DNA of 64,000 nt from JAHJCW01 sp965369995. GTDB lineage: Bacteria; Fidelibacterota; Marinisomatia; Marinisomatales; JAHJCW01. The number at the start of each line of letters is the position of its first letter. Position 1 is the first letter of the stretch. The notes beneath the pieces are model-generated. The model ran no database searches. It saw only the letters and a program-made list of their open reading frames with translations, and had not been told where the DNA came from. Where the stretch lies: positions 11,746 through 75,745 of the forward strand of contig CBDURO010000004.1 in assembly GCA_965369995.1 (NCBI GenBank), written 5' to 3'. A program made the translations under genes and the position numbers. Below are positions 7,184-16,440 of this stretch, in pieces.

Positions 7184-9131
7184 GTAATCTATCCACTTTT
7201 GTTTTTATTGCATCATTAAAAGTAAATAAATCATTATCAGTTACTCTTCCGATCGTTGTGGATGGTACACCAATCGTCATACAAATTCTTTCAAATTCCA
7301 TTATATCCTCTTCGGAAAGTGATACAACAACTAATCCTTGAGTTTCACCAAATAATAGTTCTTCCACCTTCAATTTTCGTGATAAATGTATTCTCGCTCC
7401 TAATCCATTGTTACTTGCTATTAAACTTTTCGCTATAGCGATGGATATACCACCCGTGCTTACATTAACAGCTGATTTTATTAGATTTGTAGTAATTCCT
7501 TGACGAACTACGTCCTGCAAACGTTTTTCCATTCTTAAATCAACGCTTGGTAAAACTTCAGAATCATTTCCGGAAATATAGCGTTCATATACACTTCCCC
7601 CCAATTCCCCACGATGGCTGCCTAATAATGAAATGAAATTACCATCTTCTTTTAAACTGATATCCATTTTAGGAGAATTTTGTTTGTGAATTCCAATTGC
7701 AGAAATATTTTGATGCCAATAATCTTCAAATGTGTCTATGGATCGACTACCAATCTCAACTTCCAATTCACGTATCGCTTCTTCCTGACCTTGCAATAGT
7801 TCAGATGCTGTCCATAAGGAATTCTCATTTATCTTTGGAAATATATTTTGAATTATCATAGCTTTTGGTTTTGCACCTGTACAAGTTAACCTTCTCACTG
7901 CATTAACAACTGATATACGTCCGCTTAAACGGGGTGAAATATTAATTAAACGGTTTTTATCAGCATGAGTTATTATTATTTGATCATCAATTAAATCATT
8001 TCTTGAGAATAAACCATAGCTTGAATTATTAATTGTTAATTTTCTTTTTGGTACAGGAAATTTAAATAGAACATCATCTTCATTAATTTTAGTTAATAAT
8101 TTTAATAATTGATTTGTAAATGATGTATTCTTATAGTTTTTTGAGACTTTTATTGGAGCTTGTATTTCAATTTCAGGTTGTTGAAAATGATGAATATTAA
8201 CATTGTATTGTAAGTCAAATACAGTGATAGGAAGATTAATTAGTGTATCATTTTTGTCAGTTATATGTATAACCGGTTGATCAATCAATGTACCAATTGT
8301 ATCTATTTTTAAATTATTTTTCTTGCGAAATATATTTAACTGCGGAAGACTATCGTGTTGAATAACAATTAAAATTGATAATGTATTATCATCCGAAAAA
8401 TGCGAATTAAGAGACTCTGCGGAGATGTCTTTTATAATATTAATTCCCTGTTTAGTCTCCTTAATCAAATTAATTAGGGCTACGCCTAATCCATTCCAAT
8501 TGATTGCTTTTGCAAATAAAAACCACGGTTCATTATTAATTGCATCAACAATATTATTTAATTGAATAATATTCTTTTTGAAATACCTTTTACCAAAGTC
8601 GATTTTATACACTAATGAATTATTTAATTGTAGTTGTTCATCAGTATTTATTTTTTCCTTTAAACCAACGGCGGAAGAAAAAATAATTTCATTTTCTTCT
8701 TCTTTTATAAATCTGGCACTAAATGCATTTCTGTCTTTTCTATGATTTACTTCTTTATTTAATATCTTCTCGACATTTTGATTTGCATAACTATTAATAA
8801 CAATATTATCTAATACTGTATCTAAATTATTGATATTGTTAATATATTTTGTCTGATCTCTATCAATTAGCAATGAATGATTCTGATCTATTATTTTAAA
8901 ACCGGTGTTAACAAATAGATTGTATTTAGGATCAAGTTCAATTTTATTACTTACTTCACGTTTTGCGCCATTATTTAATCGATTTAAAACTTGTAAATAT
9001 TCTCGATTTTCTAATTCATTGGAAAGTATCAGTTCCATAAACTTTAATTCGATATCTGTAGGAACTCGACCTAATTTTGAGGAAATAAATTTTATTTCAA
9101 GTTCCGACAAACGTCTCTCATCTTTAATCAT
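7170..9131 (-). CDS. PurL-like protein lacking catalytic motifs (FGAM synthase paralogue)
   Basis: A 653-aa protein related to phosphoribosylformylglycinamidine synthase subunit II. The N-terminus keeps the family pattern LGRVPTDIEL, but the active-site SEHC that should follow is SNEL, the ESHNHP motif is IDQNHS, and the glycine-rich GATGVGG loop of the first ATP site is absent. The C-terminal half is better preserved: NAVRRLTCTGAKP, LLGSHRGELGGSVY, NVSTGGISIAIAKSLIAS and LLFGETQG. Length is below the usual 720-760. It is the last gene of the recA operon (10 bp after recX). Normal catalysis seems impossible, so it is a pseudoenzyme or has changed role. Confidence 0.75.
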   Translation of the reverse strand: MIKDERRLSELEIKFISSKLGRVPTDIELKFMELILSNELENREYLQVLNRLNNGAKREVSNKIELDPKYNLFVNTGFKIIDQNHSLLIDRDQTKYINNINNLDTVLDNIVINSYANQNVEKILNKEVNHRKDRNAFSARFIKEEENEIIFSSAVGLKEKINTDEQLQLNNSLVYKIDFGKRYFKKNIIQLNNIVDAINNEPWFLFAKAINWNGLGVALINLIKETKQGINIIKDISAESLNSHFSDDNTLSILIVIQHDSLPQLNIFRKKNNLKIDTIGTLIDQPVIHITDKNDTLINLPITVFDLQYNVNIHHFQQPEIEIQAPIKVSKNYKNTSFTNQLLKLLTKINEDDVLFKFPVPKRKLTINNSSYGLFSRNDLIDDQIIITHADKNRLINISPRLSGRISVVNAVRRLTCTGAKPKAMIIQNIFPKINENSLWTASELLQGQEEAIRELEVEIGSRSIDTFEDYWHQNISAIGIHKQNSPKMDISLKEDGNFISLLGSHRGELGGSVYERYISGNDSEVLPSVDLRMEKRLQDVVRQGITTNLIKSAVNVSTGGISIAIAKSLIASNNGLGARIHLSRKLKVEELLFGETQGLVVVSLSEEDIMEFERICMTIGVPSTTIGRVTDNDLFTFNDAIKTKVDRLRGCY

Positions 9132-9141
9132 AAATATTCCG

Positions 9142-9789
9142 TTATGTAATCTCTAATTCGTTAAATACAGCCGATATTTCATTCCAACTGAAACCTTTTC
9201 GTTTTAATAAATCGTGAATACGTTTCATTTGTTTTTGTTCAAGTTTCGTTCCGAATTGTATCTTCTTTTTATCCAATAATTGTTTTATTAAATCAGAAAC
9301 CGAATATTTTTCATATATTTTCTTAATGGTTTTTTCTAATAACTCGGATTCAATCATATGCGGAGTAAATTCCATTCTCAATGTAAGTGGACCAATTTTT
9401 TTACTTTTAACTTTATCGTGAGCAAATGCTTCAGCAAATTCAGCATCATTTAAATACCCAATATTCAATAACTTATCAATTGTTTCTTTGATAATATTAA
9501 TCGGATATTTTTTCTCCGCCAATCTTCGCTTCATTTCTGCACAACTGCGCATACGATATCCCAATAAACGCAGGGCAGAATTATAAACCTTATTTTTTAA
9601 TTCATCACCTACTAGTTCTTCGAATGAATCTTCACTGATTTCAGAACCTATTTCAAAATTATTAGATATAAAAACGTCTTCGGAAATTCCGAAGACGCTA
9701 CCATCATCAAATATTAAGGTTTTTCGCTGTGGATTGCGAACTTGTGGTTTAATGTCAATAATCTTACGCTTCGGCATCCTCCGACTCAT
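9142..9789 (-). CDS. recX: Regulatory protein RecX
   Basis: Modulator that binds RecA filaments and limits recombinase activity in the cytosol. The C-terminal 150 residues are a series of three-helix modules typical of RecX: NSALRLLGYRMRSCAEMKRRLAEK, then IDKLLNIGYLNDAEFAEAFAHDK with the characteristic KIGPLTLRMEF. At 215 aa it has an extra N-terminal beta-rich segment also found in many non-proteobacterial RecX proteins. It starts inside the end of recA (26-bp overlap), so translation is probably coupled. A second in-frame ATG four codons later directly follows GGAGG and could be the true start. Confidence 0.92.
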   Translation of the reverse strand: MSRRMPKRKIIDIKPQVRNPQRKTLIFDDGSVFGISEDVFISNNFEIGSEISEDSFEELVGDELKNKVYNSALRLLGYRMRSCAEMKRRLAEKKYPINIIKETIDKLLNIGYLNDAEFAEAFAHDKVKSKKIGPLTLRMEFTPHMIESELLEKTIKKIYEKYSVSDLIKQLLDKKKIQFGTKLEQKQMKRIHDLLKRKGFSWNEISAVFNELEIT

Positions 9790-10786
9790 CCACTCCCATA
9801 AATGCTTTTACTTCTTTTAATACTTTTTCTAACTCTTTCGGATTCTCTTCCAAGTAACCTTTAGCATTTTCACGCCCCTGTCCGATGCGAATATCTCCAT
9901 AGGAAAACCATGATCCTGTTTTTTGAATTATATCTCCTTTTACTGCTAAGTCCAAAATATCACCAATATAAGATATACCTTTTCCATACATTATATCAAA
10001 TTCGGTCATTTTAAATGGCGCCGCCATTTTATTCTTAACAACTTTTACACGCGTGCGGTTTCCGATTATATCAGTACCATCTTTGATAGAAGTAATTCTG
10101 CGAATATCTATACGAATAGATGTATAAAATTTCAGTGCTCTACCACCCGGTGTTGTTTCAGGATTACCGAACATTACACCAATTTTTTCGCGTATTTGGT
10201 TAACGAAAATCACACATGTATTTGATTTGCTCACAGTTCCAGTTAATTTTCGTAAAGCTTGCGACATTAAACGCGCTTGCAATCCCATATGTGAATCACC
10301 CATGTCTCCTTCTAACTCAGCTCGTGGAACAAGTGCCGCTACGGAATCAATCACGATTAAATCCAAAGCGCCGCTGCGAACTAACGTTTCAGTTATTTCC
10401 AGTGCTTGTTCTCCCATATCAGGTTGTGAAATAAGCAATTCATCGATATCGACACCTAAATTCTTAGCATATTCCGGATCTAAGGCGTGCTCAGCATCTA
10501 TAAATGCTGCAAATCCTCCTGCTTTCTGCGCTTCAGCAATGATATGCAATGCTAAAGTAGTTTTTCCCCCTGATTCCGGTCCAAATATTTCTACAATACG
10601 TCCTTTTGGAACTCCACCTACACCTAAAGCAATATCCAATGAAAAGCATCCTGTTGAAATTACATTCCCTTTCAATGTAGGTCTGTCATCACCTAATCGC
10701 ATAAGCGATCCCTTACCATATTGCCGGTCAACTTGAGAAATTGCTAAATCTATAGCTTTTGTTTTTTTATCTCTATCATCTGCCAT
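9764..10786 (-). CDS. recA: Recombinase RecA
   Basis: DNA-dependent ATPase that forms filaments on single-stranded DNA, drives strand exchange and activates LexA cleavage. The 340-aa sequence is canonical: Walker A GPESGGKT (69-76), the MAW-like SQPDMGEQALEI, Walker B LIVIDSVAALVPRAE, loop L1 MGLQARLMSQALRKLT, and loop L2 with FVNQIREKIGVMFGNPETTPGG. The C-terminal tail is acidic (ESEDAEA), a known regulatory feature. AGGAG precedes the ATG. It follows thpR and overlaps recX. No LexA box is evident in the 10-bp gap to thpR, so any SOS promoter lies further upstream. Confidence 0.99.
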   Translation of the reverse strand: MADDRDKKTKAIDLAISQVDRQYGKGSLMRLGDDRPTLKGNVISTGCFSLDIALGVGGVPKGRIVEIFGPESGGKTTLALHIIAEAQKAGGFAAFIDAEHALDPEYAKNLGVDIDELLISQPDMGEQALEITETLVRSGALDLIVIDSVAALVPRAELEGDMGDSHMGLQARLMSQALRKLTGTVSKSNTCVIFVNQIREKIGVMFGNPETTPGGRALKFYTSIRIDIRRITSIKDGTDIIGNRTRVKVVKNKMAAPFKMTEFDIMYGKGISYIGDILDLAVKGDIIQKTGSWFSYGDIRIGQGRENAKGYLEENPKELEKVLKEVKAFMGVDESEDAEA

Positions 10787-10796
10787 TATAATTCTC

Positions 10797-11378
10797 CTAT
10801 TTGGGATTTTTCCCTAAAAAATGTGTTCCTAAAATACTATAAATTGGTCCATTCGGAAACAATTCACTACACATAAATCTGATTCTATTAATATTGAATT
10901 TTAGCGGTTCATAATTTGTATTAATGAAATTATTGATATCGGGTGTGTCCTTTGGTGGATATTTTACACGAGCCAAAGTAATGTGTGGAATATATTCGTT
11001 TTCATCCAAAGGGAATCCCAATTTTTCCATTTTTTTATTTAAATCAGCTACAAAATCTTGCAATTGACTAATATTTCCTTCCACTCCTAACCAAAGTACT
11101 CGCGGTCGTTCTATCTTTGGGAAACAACCTGTTCCGCTTATCACAAGTTCCATTCCGGAATGATTAACTACCAAATCTTTTAGCACATCGTTAATCTCAT
11201 CATTAGCTTCAAAGGGCGTATGTCCCAAGAATTTTAATGTCAAATGGATATTTCCTGGATTTGCCCATTTAACATTATCCTTCTTAGAACTAACTGTAGT
11301 TTTTAGCATATTGCTGATGGCAACTATCTTCTTCGGTAAAGTTACCGATATAAATGTTCTAAGTAATCTTTCACTCAT
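10797..11378 (-). CDS. thpR: RNA 2',3'-cyclic phosphodiesterase
   Basis: Cytosolic 2H-phosphoesterase of 193 aa (LigT/ThpR family), which opens 2',3'-cyclic phosphates on RNA ends. Both signature H-x-T-L motifs are seen: NIHLTLKFLG in the first half and YIPHITLARV in the second. Length is typical. It overlaps cinA by four bases (11375-11378) and lies 10 bp upstream of recA. The order cinA, thpR, recA is a commonly conserved arrangement, but no functional link to recombination is established. Confidence 0.93.
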   Translation of the reverse strand: MSERLLRTFISVTLPKKIVAISNMLKTTVSSKKDNVKWANPGNIHLTLKFLGHTPFEANDEINDVLKDLVVNHSGMELVISGTGCFPKIERPRVLWLGVEGNISQLQDFVADLNKKMEKLGFPLDENEYIPHITLARVKYPPKDTPDINNFINTNYEPLKFNINRIRFMCSELFPNGPIYSILGTHFLGKNPK

Positions 11379-12595
11379 TTTAGTAATTGTAATCTTAACA
11401 TGTTTAAAGCAGTTTGGCTGCTTAATAATTTATTGGCTTTACGATCTTTCAAAAACTGAAATCTTTTAACTATTAATTTATCTTTTATCGCTAAACCGAT
11501 AAAAACCAAACCAACCGGTTTTTCATCGGTACCACCAGTGGGACCGGCAATTCCGGTAATCCCAATACCAATATCTGACTTAAATTTCTTTTGAATTCCA
11601 CGTGCCATTTCACTTACAGTTTGTTCACTTACAGCACCGTGAGCAATTAAAGTTTCCTTTTTCACACCAACCTCTGAAATTTTTACATCATTGCTATAAC
11701 TAACAACGCCTCCAAGAATATATTTTGAACTTCCGGAAACATTAGTTAAGCGATGAGCGAGCAAACCACCGGTACAGGATTCAGCAGTCGCAATAGTCAT
11801 TTTATTATTAATTAATAATTTAGCAACTGCATCTTCTATTGTATCTTCATCATAACCATATATTTTTTCAGCTAATATTTCTTCCAATTCATTTACAAAT
11901 TTATTTAACAACTTTTTATCTTTTGAAAATAATCTAATATCAACTCTATATAGCTGAGGTAAAAATGCTATTTTGATTTTCGGGCTATATTTTTCAATTA
12001 AATGTTCAATATTTTCTGCAATTGCGGACTCACTCATTCCAATAGTTCTGATAGTTTTAACAAACATTTCAATACCGGAATCATCTTGAATTAATGGAAT
12101 TATACTGGATTCCATCATAGCTTTCATTTCTGCAGGAACTCCCGGTGTTGCAAAATACTTAATTCCATCTCGTTCAAAATGTAATCCTCTAGCCGATCCG
12201 ACCGGATTATCAATAACATTACCATTATTTGGACGCATGGCCTGATTTCTATTCTTTTCGGGTATTTTAATATTTCGTTTAGCAAACCTTCTTATTAACT
12301 CTTCCCAATATATTTCATCAAATACAGGTTTTGCACCAAAGAATTTGTAAAAAACAGAGGGAGTTACGTCATCATGCGTCGGACCAAGGCCACCTGTAAC
12401 AATAATATGTGTATATTTTTCTTTTGTTAAATAATTTAAATAATTTAAGATTTCTTCTCTATCATCCCCCGTTGTTAACTGAGTATTAACATCAACTCCA
12501 ATATTTAATAACTTTTGACCTATCCATGCAGCATTAGTATTTAATGTAAATCCCGATAGAATTTCATCACCAATTGTTAAAACAGCTATTTTCAT
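11375..12595 (-). CDS. cinA: CinA: competence/damage-inducible protein A with PncC domain
   Basis: Two-domain enzyme of 406 aa. The N-terminal MoCF-like part (IGDEILSGFTLNTNAAWIG, VTGGLGPTHDD) is linked in the family to ADP-ribose pyrophosphatase activity. The C-terminal PncC part (TAESCTGGLLAHRLTNVSGSS, GITGIAGPTGGT) deamidates nicotinamide mononucleotide back into the NAD cycle. All of these motifs are intact. It lies between pgpA and thpR with gaps below 10 bp, so co-transcription with recA is likely, as known in Streptococcus. The competence role is not implied by the sequence here. Confidence 0.96.
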   Translation of the reverse strand: MKIAVLTIGDEILSGFTLNTNAAWIGQKLLNIGVDVNTQLTTGDDREEILNYLNYLTKEKYTHIIVTGGLGPTHDDVTPSVFYKFFGAKPVFDEIYWEELIRRFAKRNIKIPEKNRNQAMRPNNGNVIDNPVGSARGLHFERDGIKYFATPGVPAEMKAMMESSIIPLIQDDSGIEMFVKTIRTIGMSESAIAENIEHLIEKYSPKIKIAFLPQLYRVDIRLFSKDKKLLNKFVNELEEILAEKIYGYDEDTIEDAVAKLLINNKMTIATAESCTGGLLAHRLTNVSGSSKYILGGVVSYSNDVKISEVGVKKETLIAHGAVSEQTVSEMARGIQKKFKSDIGIGITGIAGPTGGTDEKPVGLVFIGLAIKDKLIVKRFQFLKDRKANKLLSSQTALNMLRLQLLK

Positions 12596-12600
12596 ATAAT

Positions 12601-13047
12601 CTAAACCCTTAAAACACTTATAACTAATAACGCATAAACACCGGCAAGCACATCATCAAGCATTATGCCCCAACCACTTGGCATTTTATCTAATGCTTTT
12701 ATTGGATATGGTTTCCAAATATCAAATAATCTAAAAAGTGCAAAAGCTACCAATCCCCACAATAAAGATTTTGGCAAAAATAACAATGCAATCCACTGAC
12801 CTACCCATTCATCAATTACTATAATCGAAGGATCTTTTTGGGCTAAGTGTCTTTCAGTAATACTTGAAGTAAATACTCCAAGTATAAATATTATTATAAT
12901 TGCTATAATGAAAGTAATAGTTGAAGTCGATTCAATAATTACAAACCATATCGCCACTGCAACCAAACTACCCCATGTTCCCGGTGCAATAGGTAAGTAT
13001 CCAACTTTTAATACTGTTGAGAACCAGTTAGCTAATTTATTTACCAT
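12601..13047 (-). CDS. pgpA: Phosphatidylglycerophosphatase A
   Basis: Integral membrane phosphatase of 148 aa that converts phosphatidylglycerol phosphate to phosphatidylglycerol. Seen are the N-terminal GYLPIAPGTWGSLVAV motif and the DEWVGQWIAL motif, with four hydrophobic segments and the C-terminal KALDKMPSGWGIMLDDVLAGVYA. The catalytic acidic residues of DEWVGQ and MLDDV are retained. Its position just downstream of pgsA on the same strand pairs the two consecutive steps of phosphatidylglycerol synthesis. Confidence 0.95.
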   Translation of the reverse strand: MVNKLANWFSTVLKVGYLPIAPGTWGSLVAVAIWFVIIESTSTITFIIAIIIIFILGVFTSSITERHLAQKDPSIIVIDEWVGQWIALLFLPKSLLWGLVAFALFRLFDIWKPYPIKALDKMPSGWGIMLDDVLAGVYALLVISVLRV

Positions 13048-13089
13048 TTATTTTGATAGTATGATTGTAATTGGTCAGCGAATAATGAA

Positions 13090-13677
13090 CTATGAAACAT
13101 AATTCTTAATTATTAGACGGTTTTTATATAAGTATGAAATACCTGTCCATACTGTAAAAATAGTTGCTATTAATGTGAAATAATAAATAATCCTGTTTTC
13201 AATTATAAAATTTATAGCTTCTTTTAACCAGCTATAACTAAATATTTGCACTCCTAAAAATAATAAAATAAATATGATAACAGATATTTGTGTCGTGGTT
13301 TTTGCTTTGGCAATCTTGCTAGTTATCATTGTTAATCCTTTTGATTCCATTGCCCAACGTAAACCTGTTACAAATAAATCACGGAATACAATTAAAGCCA
13401 CCATCCAAAATGGAACTAATTCCATAAGTGCAAAAGATATGAATGCAGAACTAACTAATATTTTATCAGCTAAAGGATCAAGGAATTGGCCATGCCGGGT
13501 AACCTGATTATATTTTCTCGCGTAATATCCATCAAAGGCGTCGGTCACGCTAGCTACAATAAATATTATTAATGCCCAAAGTCTTGCGTAAGGGTAATTA
13601 GAAAATAGGCATATAATAAATAATGGCGTGAGTAATATTCTGAAAATTGTTAGTACATTGGGAATGTTTATCTTCAT
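13090..13677 (-). CDS. pgsA: CDP-diacylglycerol-glycerol-3-phosphate 3-phosphatidyltransferase
   Basis: Membrane enzyme of 195 aa making phosphatidylglycerol phosphate from CDP-diacylglycerol and glycerol 3-phosphate. The CDP-alcohol phosphotransferase signature D-x2-DG-x2-AR-x8-G-x3-D-x3-D is complete: it runs from DAFDGYYARK to GQFLDPLADK. Several hydrophobic helices follow. Its start codon overlaps the end of recR by four bases, and pgpA follows after 42 bp, so the product can pass directly to the next step. Confidence 0.95.
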   Translation of the reverse strand: MKINIPNVLTIFRILLTPLFIICLFSNYPYARLWALIIFIVASVTDAFDGYYARKYNQVTRHGQFLDPLADKILVSSAFISFALMELVPFWMVALIVFRDLFVTGLRWAMESKGLTMITSKIAKAKTTTQISVIIFILLFLGVQIFSYSWLKEAINFIIENRIIYYFTLIATIFTVWTGISYLYKNRLIIKNYVS

Positions 13678-14267
13678 AAAATAGTCCTTCCTTCTAAAGC
13701 TCTTGTCAAGGTTGCTTCGTCAGTATATTCGATTGCACTTCCAACCGGAATACCTCTAGCCAAACGAGTGATTTTTACATTCTTTTCACTAAAAAGTTTA
13801 TTTATATACAATGCTGTAGTATCGCCTTCAATACTTGGATTTGTGGCTAATATTATCTCGGTATTATCCTTAACACGATCAATTAATTTATTAAGATTTA
13901 GGTCATCGGGTCCTATTCCATCCAAAGGAGAAAGTATTCCACCTAATACATGATAAACACCTCTATATGAACTTGATCTCTCAAAGATAAATATATCCTG
14001 TGGATCTGCTACGACACATATCATATCTTGACTTCTTTTTGGATCGGTACATACATTGCAAGGATCGTCTTCGGTAATACCTCCGCAAATTGTGCAATAA
14101 TGAATTTTTGTTTTAACATTCATTATAGATTCAGCTAGTTCAGCAGCTTCCGTTTCATCAGATTTCATTACCTGAAATGCCATTCGTTGCGCAGTTTTTT
14201 TGCCGATTCCGGGGAATCTTGCAAACCTATCAATTAAACGTTGAACACTATTGGGGAATGAACCCAT
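13674..14267 (-). CDS. recR: Recombination protein RecR
   Basis: Component of the RecFOR pathway that loads RecA onto gapped DNA. The 197-aa protein has the N-terminal helix-hairpin-helix (RFARFPGIGKKTAQRMAF), a C4 zinc finger (CTICGGITEDDPCNVC) and a Toprim domain (MICVVADPQDIFIFER, ILATNPSIEGDTTALYI). The length equals the family norm. It is three bases downstream of ybaB and overlaps pgsA; the dnaX-ybaB-recR order is among the most conserved bacterial neighbourhoods. Confidence 0.98.
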   Translation of the reverse strand: MGSFPNSVQRLIDRFARFPGIGKKTAQRMAFQVMKSDETEAAELAESIMNVKTKIHYCTICGGITEDDPCNVCTDPKRSQDMICVVADPQDIFIFERSSSYRGVYHVLGGILSPLDGIGPDDLNLNKLIDRVKDNTEIILATNPSIEGDTTALYINKLFSEKNVKITRLARGIPVGSAIEYTDEATLTRALEGRTIL

Positions 14268-14270
14268 TAA

Positions 14271-14600
14271 TCAACTCATTCCTGGTATATTCATTCCGCC
14301 TAACATATTTCCGGTTACCGCATTCATTCTGCTTTGTGACTCCTTCAACGATTTTGTTAAGCCGTTGTTAACTGCTGAAATAATAAGATCCTCTAACAAC
14401 TCTTTATCTTCCTTAATCGCATCCGGATCAATAGTTAATTCTAATAGTTGCTGTTTACCATTAACAACGACTTTAACCATCCCCCCACCGGAATCCGCTT
14501 CGATTGTGAGTTCGTCCAATTCATTTTGTACTTCTTCAATTTTCTTTTGAACATCACGTGCTTGTTTTAGCAGTTGTGCCATATTTCCTTTATTAAACAT
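14271..14600 (-). CDS. ybaB: YbaB/EbfC nucleoid-associated protein
   Basis: Small dimeric DNA-binding protein of 109 aa. The helical N-terminus (MAQLLKQARDVQKKIEEVQNEL) is followed by the conserved GGGMVKVVVNGKQQLLELTIDP core and ends with methionine- and glycine-rich GNMLGGMNIPGMS, as usual. The encoded start MFNKGNMAQ allows an alternative start at the second Met. It is placed between dnaX (8 bp upstream) and recR (3 bp downstream), the standard operon. Its role in nucleoid organisation or regulation is known only in a few species. Confidence 0.95.
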   Translation of the reverse strand: MFNKGNMAQLLKQARDVQKKIEEVQNELDELTIEADSGGGMVKVVVNGKQQLLELTIDPDAIKEDKELLEDLIISAVNNGLTKSLKESQSRMNAVTGNMLGGMNIPGMS

Positions 14601-14608
14601 TTTTTCTC

Positions 14609-16261
14609 CTAATTTAAAATTTCCCCATCGAATAATTCGATTAATTTTGCTGTAGTTTTATTTGTTTTGATATTTTTTTTATCATTATCTTTTTCTTTTT
14701 TAGATAAATCAGATTTCGTCATCAAGAAAACAGTTTTTAAAGGTGTGTTATATATCTTTTCCAAATATTTTTCTATAATAGATTTATTTTTTTCTAATGT
14801 TCTCAGATTAAAGTTGTTTCCATTGATCAACTTTATTTCAAGACGATTTCCGGCAAACCGACTAACTTCACAATGTGAAAGAACATTCCCAATTGATGGT
14901 CTTTCTGATGATAATTCTTCAATCAACTCAACCCATTTTTCGTGGATACTATCTAAACTAATGGTATTTTTAAAAGTTGAGTTCGGCATTGACTCTGATA
15001 CTGATTTTATTTCTTTTTTTTCATTTTTAACTCTAGGATTATCAATTTTAGCACTATCATTATTGAAAAGTGTCTCTTTAAATTGTAAAGGAATATTAAT
15101 CAACGGTTTTTTGTTTTCTTGACTAGAAATAGTCAACGGATGTTGAAATTTATCTAATAGCGATTCAATTGTCACAGTAGAATCAAGCTCTAGTAATTTG
15201 AGCAATGATAATTCGATTAAAATATGTGGCTGTATAGCTCTTTTCACTTGTGGTTCTATGTCAGTAATTACTTTAGATATTCGTAATAGATCTCTAATAT
15301 TCCATGAATTAGCAGTTTCTTCATATTGCTTTTTTAAATCACTATTTAATTCAAGTACATCCAAACTATTTTCAATTGTAGCTATCATCATATTTCTGAT
15401 ATGTCGATTTAATCCAGATACAAACTCTTGAACCGGCATACCTTTTGTTTTTGCTTCAGCTAATAAATCAATAAGTGCCTTACCATTTTTTGTCCGTATT
15501 GAATCAAGAATATTAAAATATACATCAGTTGGTATGATCCCAAGTACTTTATTTACATTCTCGATTGAAATATTTTCACCGGAATAAGCAATAACTTGAT
15601 CTAAAATGCTAAGTGCGTCACGCATACTACCATCGGCTTTTTGTGCGATAATTTTTAAAGAATCATTGTCAATTTCAATCTTTTCCTTTTCTAATACGTA
15701 TTTGATTTGTTCGCTGATTGTATTCACCGTAATACTATTAAAATCAAAACGTTGACACCGAGATATTATAGTAGCAGGCACTTTATAAATATCGGTTGTT
15801 GCTAAAATAAATTTACCATGTACGGGTGGTTCTTCCAGTGTTCGCAGCAACGCATTGAAAGCAGGTGTTGTAAGCATGTGAACTTCATCAATAATAAATA
15901 TTTTAAACTTAGAATTAATAGGAGCATACTGAATCGCTTCCCGCAGTCCTCGAATTTCTTCGATTCCGCGATTAGAAGCGCCATCAATTTCAAGTACGTC
16001 CATATTTCTACCGTCCGCGATTTCAATACAATTTGAGCACTTATTACATGGATTACCCGGACTTTCCATGCAATTCAACGCTTTAGCAACTAATCTTGCT
16101 GTTGTGGTTTTACCTACACCACGAGGTCCTGTAAATAAATATGCCTGAGATACCCTGTCTTTCTTAAACGCATTGGTTAGCGTTTGGGTAATATGTTCCT
16201 GTCCCACTACCTCATCAAAGGTTTGCGGACGATATTTTAATGATAATACTAAATAAGACAT
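14609..16261 (-). CDS. dnaX: DNA polymerase III subunit gamma/tau
   Basis: Clamp-loader ATPase of the replisome, 550 aa. Seen are RPQTFDEVVGQEHI, Walker A GPRGVGKTT, the zinc-binding cysteines (CMESPGNPCNKCSNC), Walker B DEVHML and the sensor SRC motif (ISRCQRF). The AAA core covers about 360 residues and is followed by a lysine-rich linker and a small C-terminal domain that should be tau-like. No obvious slippery run for a gamma-producing frameshift was noticed. It is the first protein gene of the operon that runs to the PurL-like gene, and the SRP RNA gene lies upstream on the same strand. Confidence 0.98.
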   Translation of the reverse strand: MSYLVLSLKYRPQTFDEVVGQEHITQTLTNAFKKDRVSQAYLFTGPRGVGKTTTARLVAKALNCMESPGNPCNKCSNCIEIADGRNMDVLEIDGASNRGIEEIRGLREAIQYAPINSKFKIFIIDEVHMLTTPAFNALLRTLEEPPVHGKFILATTDIYKVPATIISRCQRFDFNSITVNTISEQIKYVLEKEKIEIDNDSLKIIAQKADGSMRDALSILDQVIAYSGENISIENVNKVLGIIPTDVYFNILDSIRTKNGKALIDLLAEAKTKGMPVQEFVSGLNRHIRNMMIATIENSLDVLELNSDLKKQYEETANSWNIRDLLRISKVITDIEPQVKRAIQPHILIELSLLKLLELDSTVTIESLLDKFQHPLTISSQENKKPLINIPLQFKETLFNNDSAKIDNPRVKNEKKEIKSVSESMPNSTFKNTISLDSIHEKWVELIEELSSERPSIGNVLSHCEVSRFAGNRLEIKLINGNNFNLRTLEKNKSIIEKYLEKIYNTPLKTVFLMTKSDLSKKEKDNDKKNIKTNKTTAKLIELFDGEILN

Positions 16262-16440
16262 AATTAATTACACAATAAGGTGAAAAATCAAAGGTTGTAA
16301 TTTATAACTAATTACCTATTTTATAATGAAAAAGTTAAGAAAAGAAATGCTGAATTTTTAGATTACTTAATTTGAATATTTTGTATTCAATTTTTCCAAA
16401 ATATAATTATAAATCAAATAATCAAATTCATTAAAAAATA
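16262..16440. other. AT-rich spacer between SRP RNA and dnaX
   Basis: This 179-bp stretch holds no gene. Reading on the minus strand, it starts with TTATTTTTTAATG, the likely termination tract of the SRP RNA, and ends at the dnaX ATG. It probably contains the dnaX promoter, but no box is clear enough to mark. Confidence 0.4.
16430..16440 (-). terminator. T-rich tract after SRP RNA
   Basis: Just past the closing helix of the SRP RNA the minus strand reads TTATTTTTTAA. With the terminal GC-rich helix this resembles intrinsic termination. Position is approximate. Confidence 0.45.

Noticed and set aside
10227..10736. 169-aa plus-strand frame over recA
   Set aside because: Antisense shadow of recA; no Shine-Dalgarno sequence and no known family.
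14667..15122. 151-aa plus-strand frame over dnaX
   Set aside because: Antisense shadow of the tau region.
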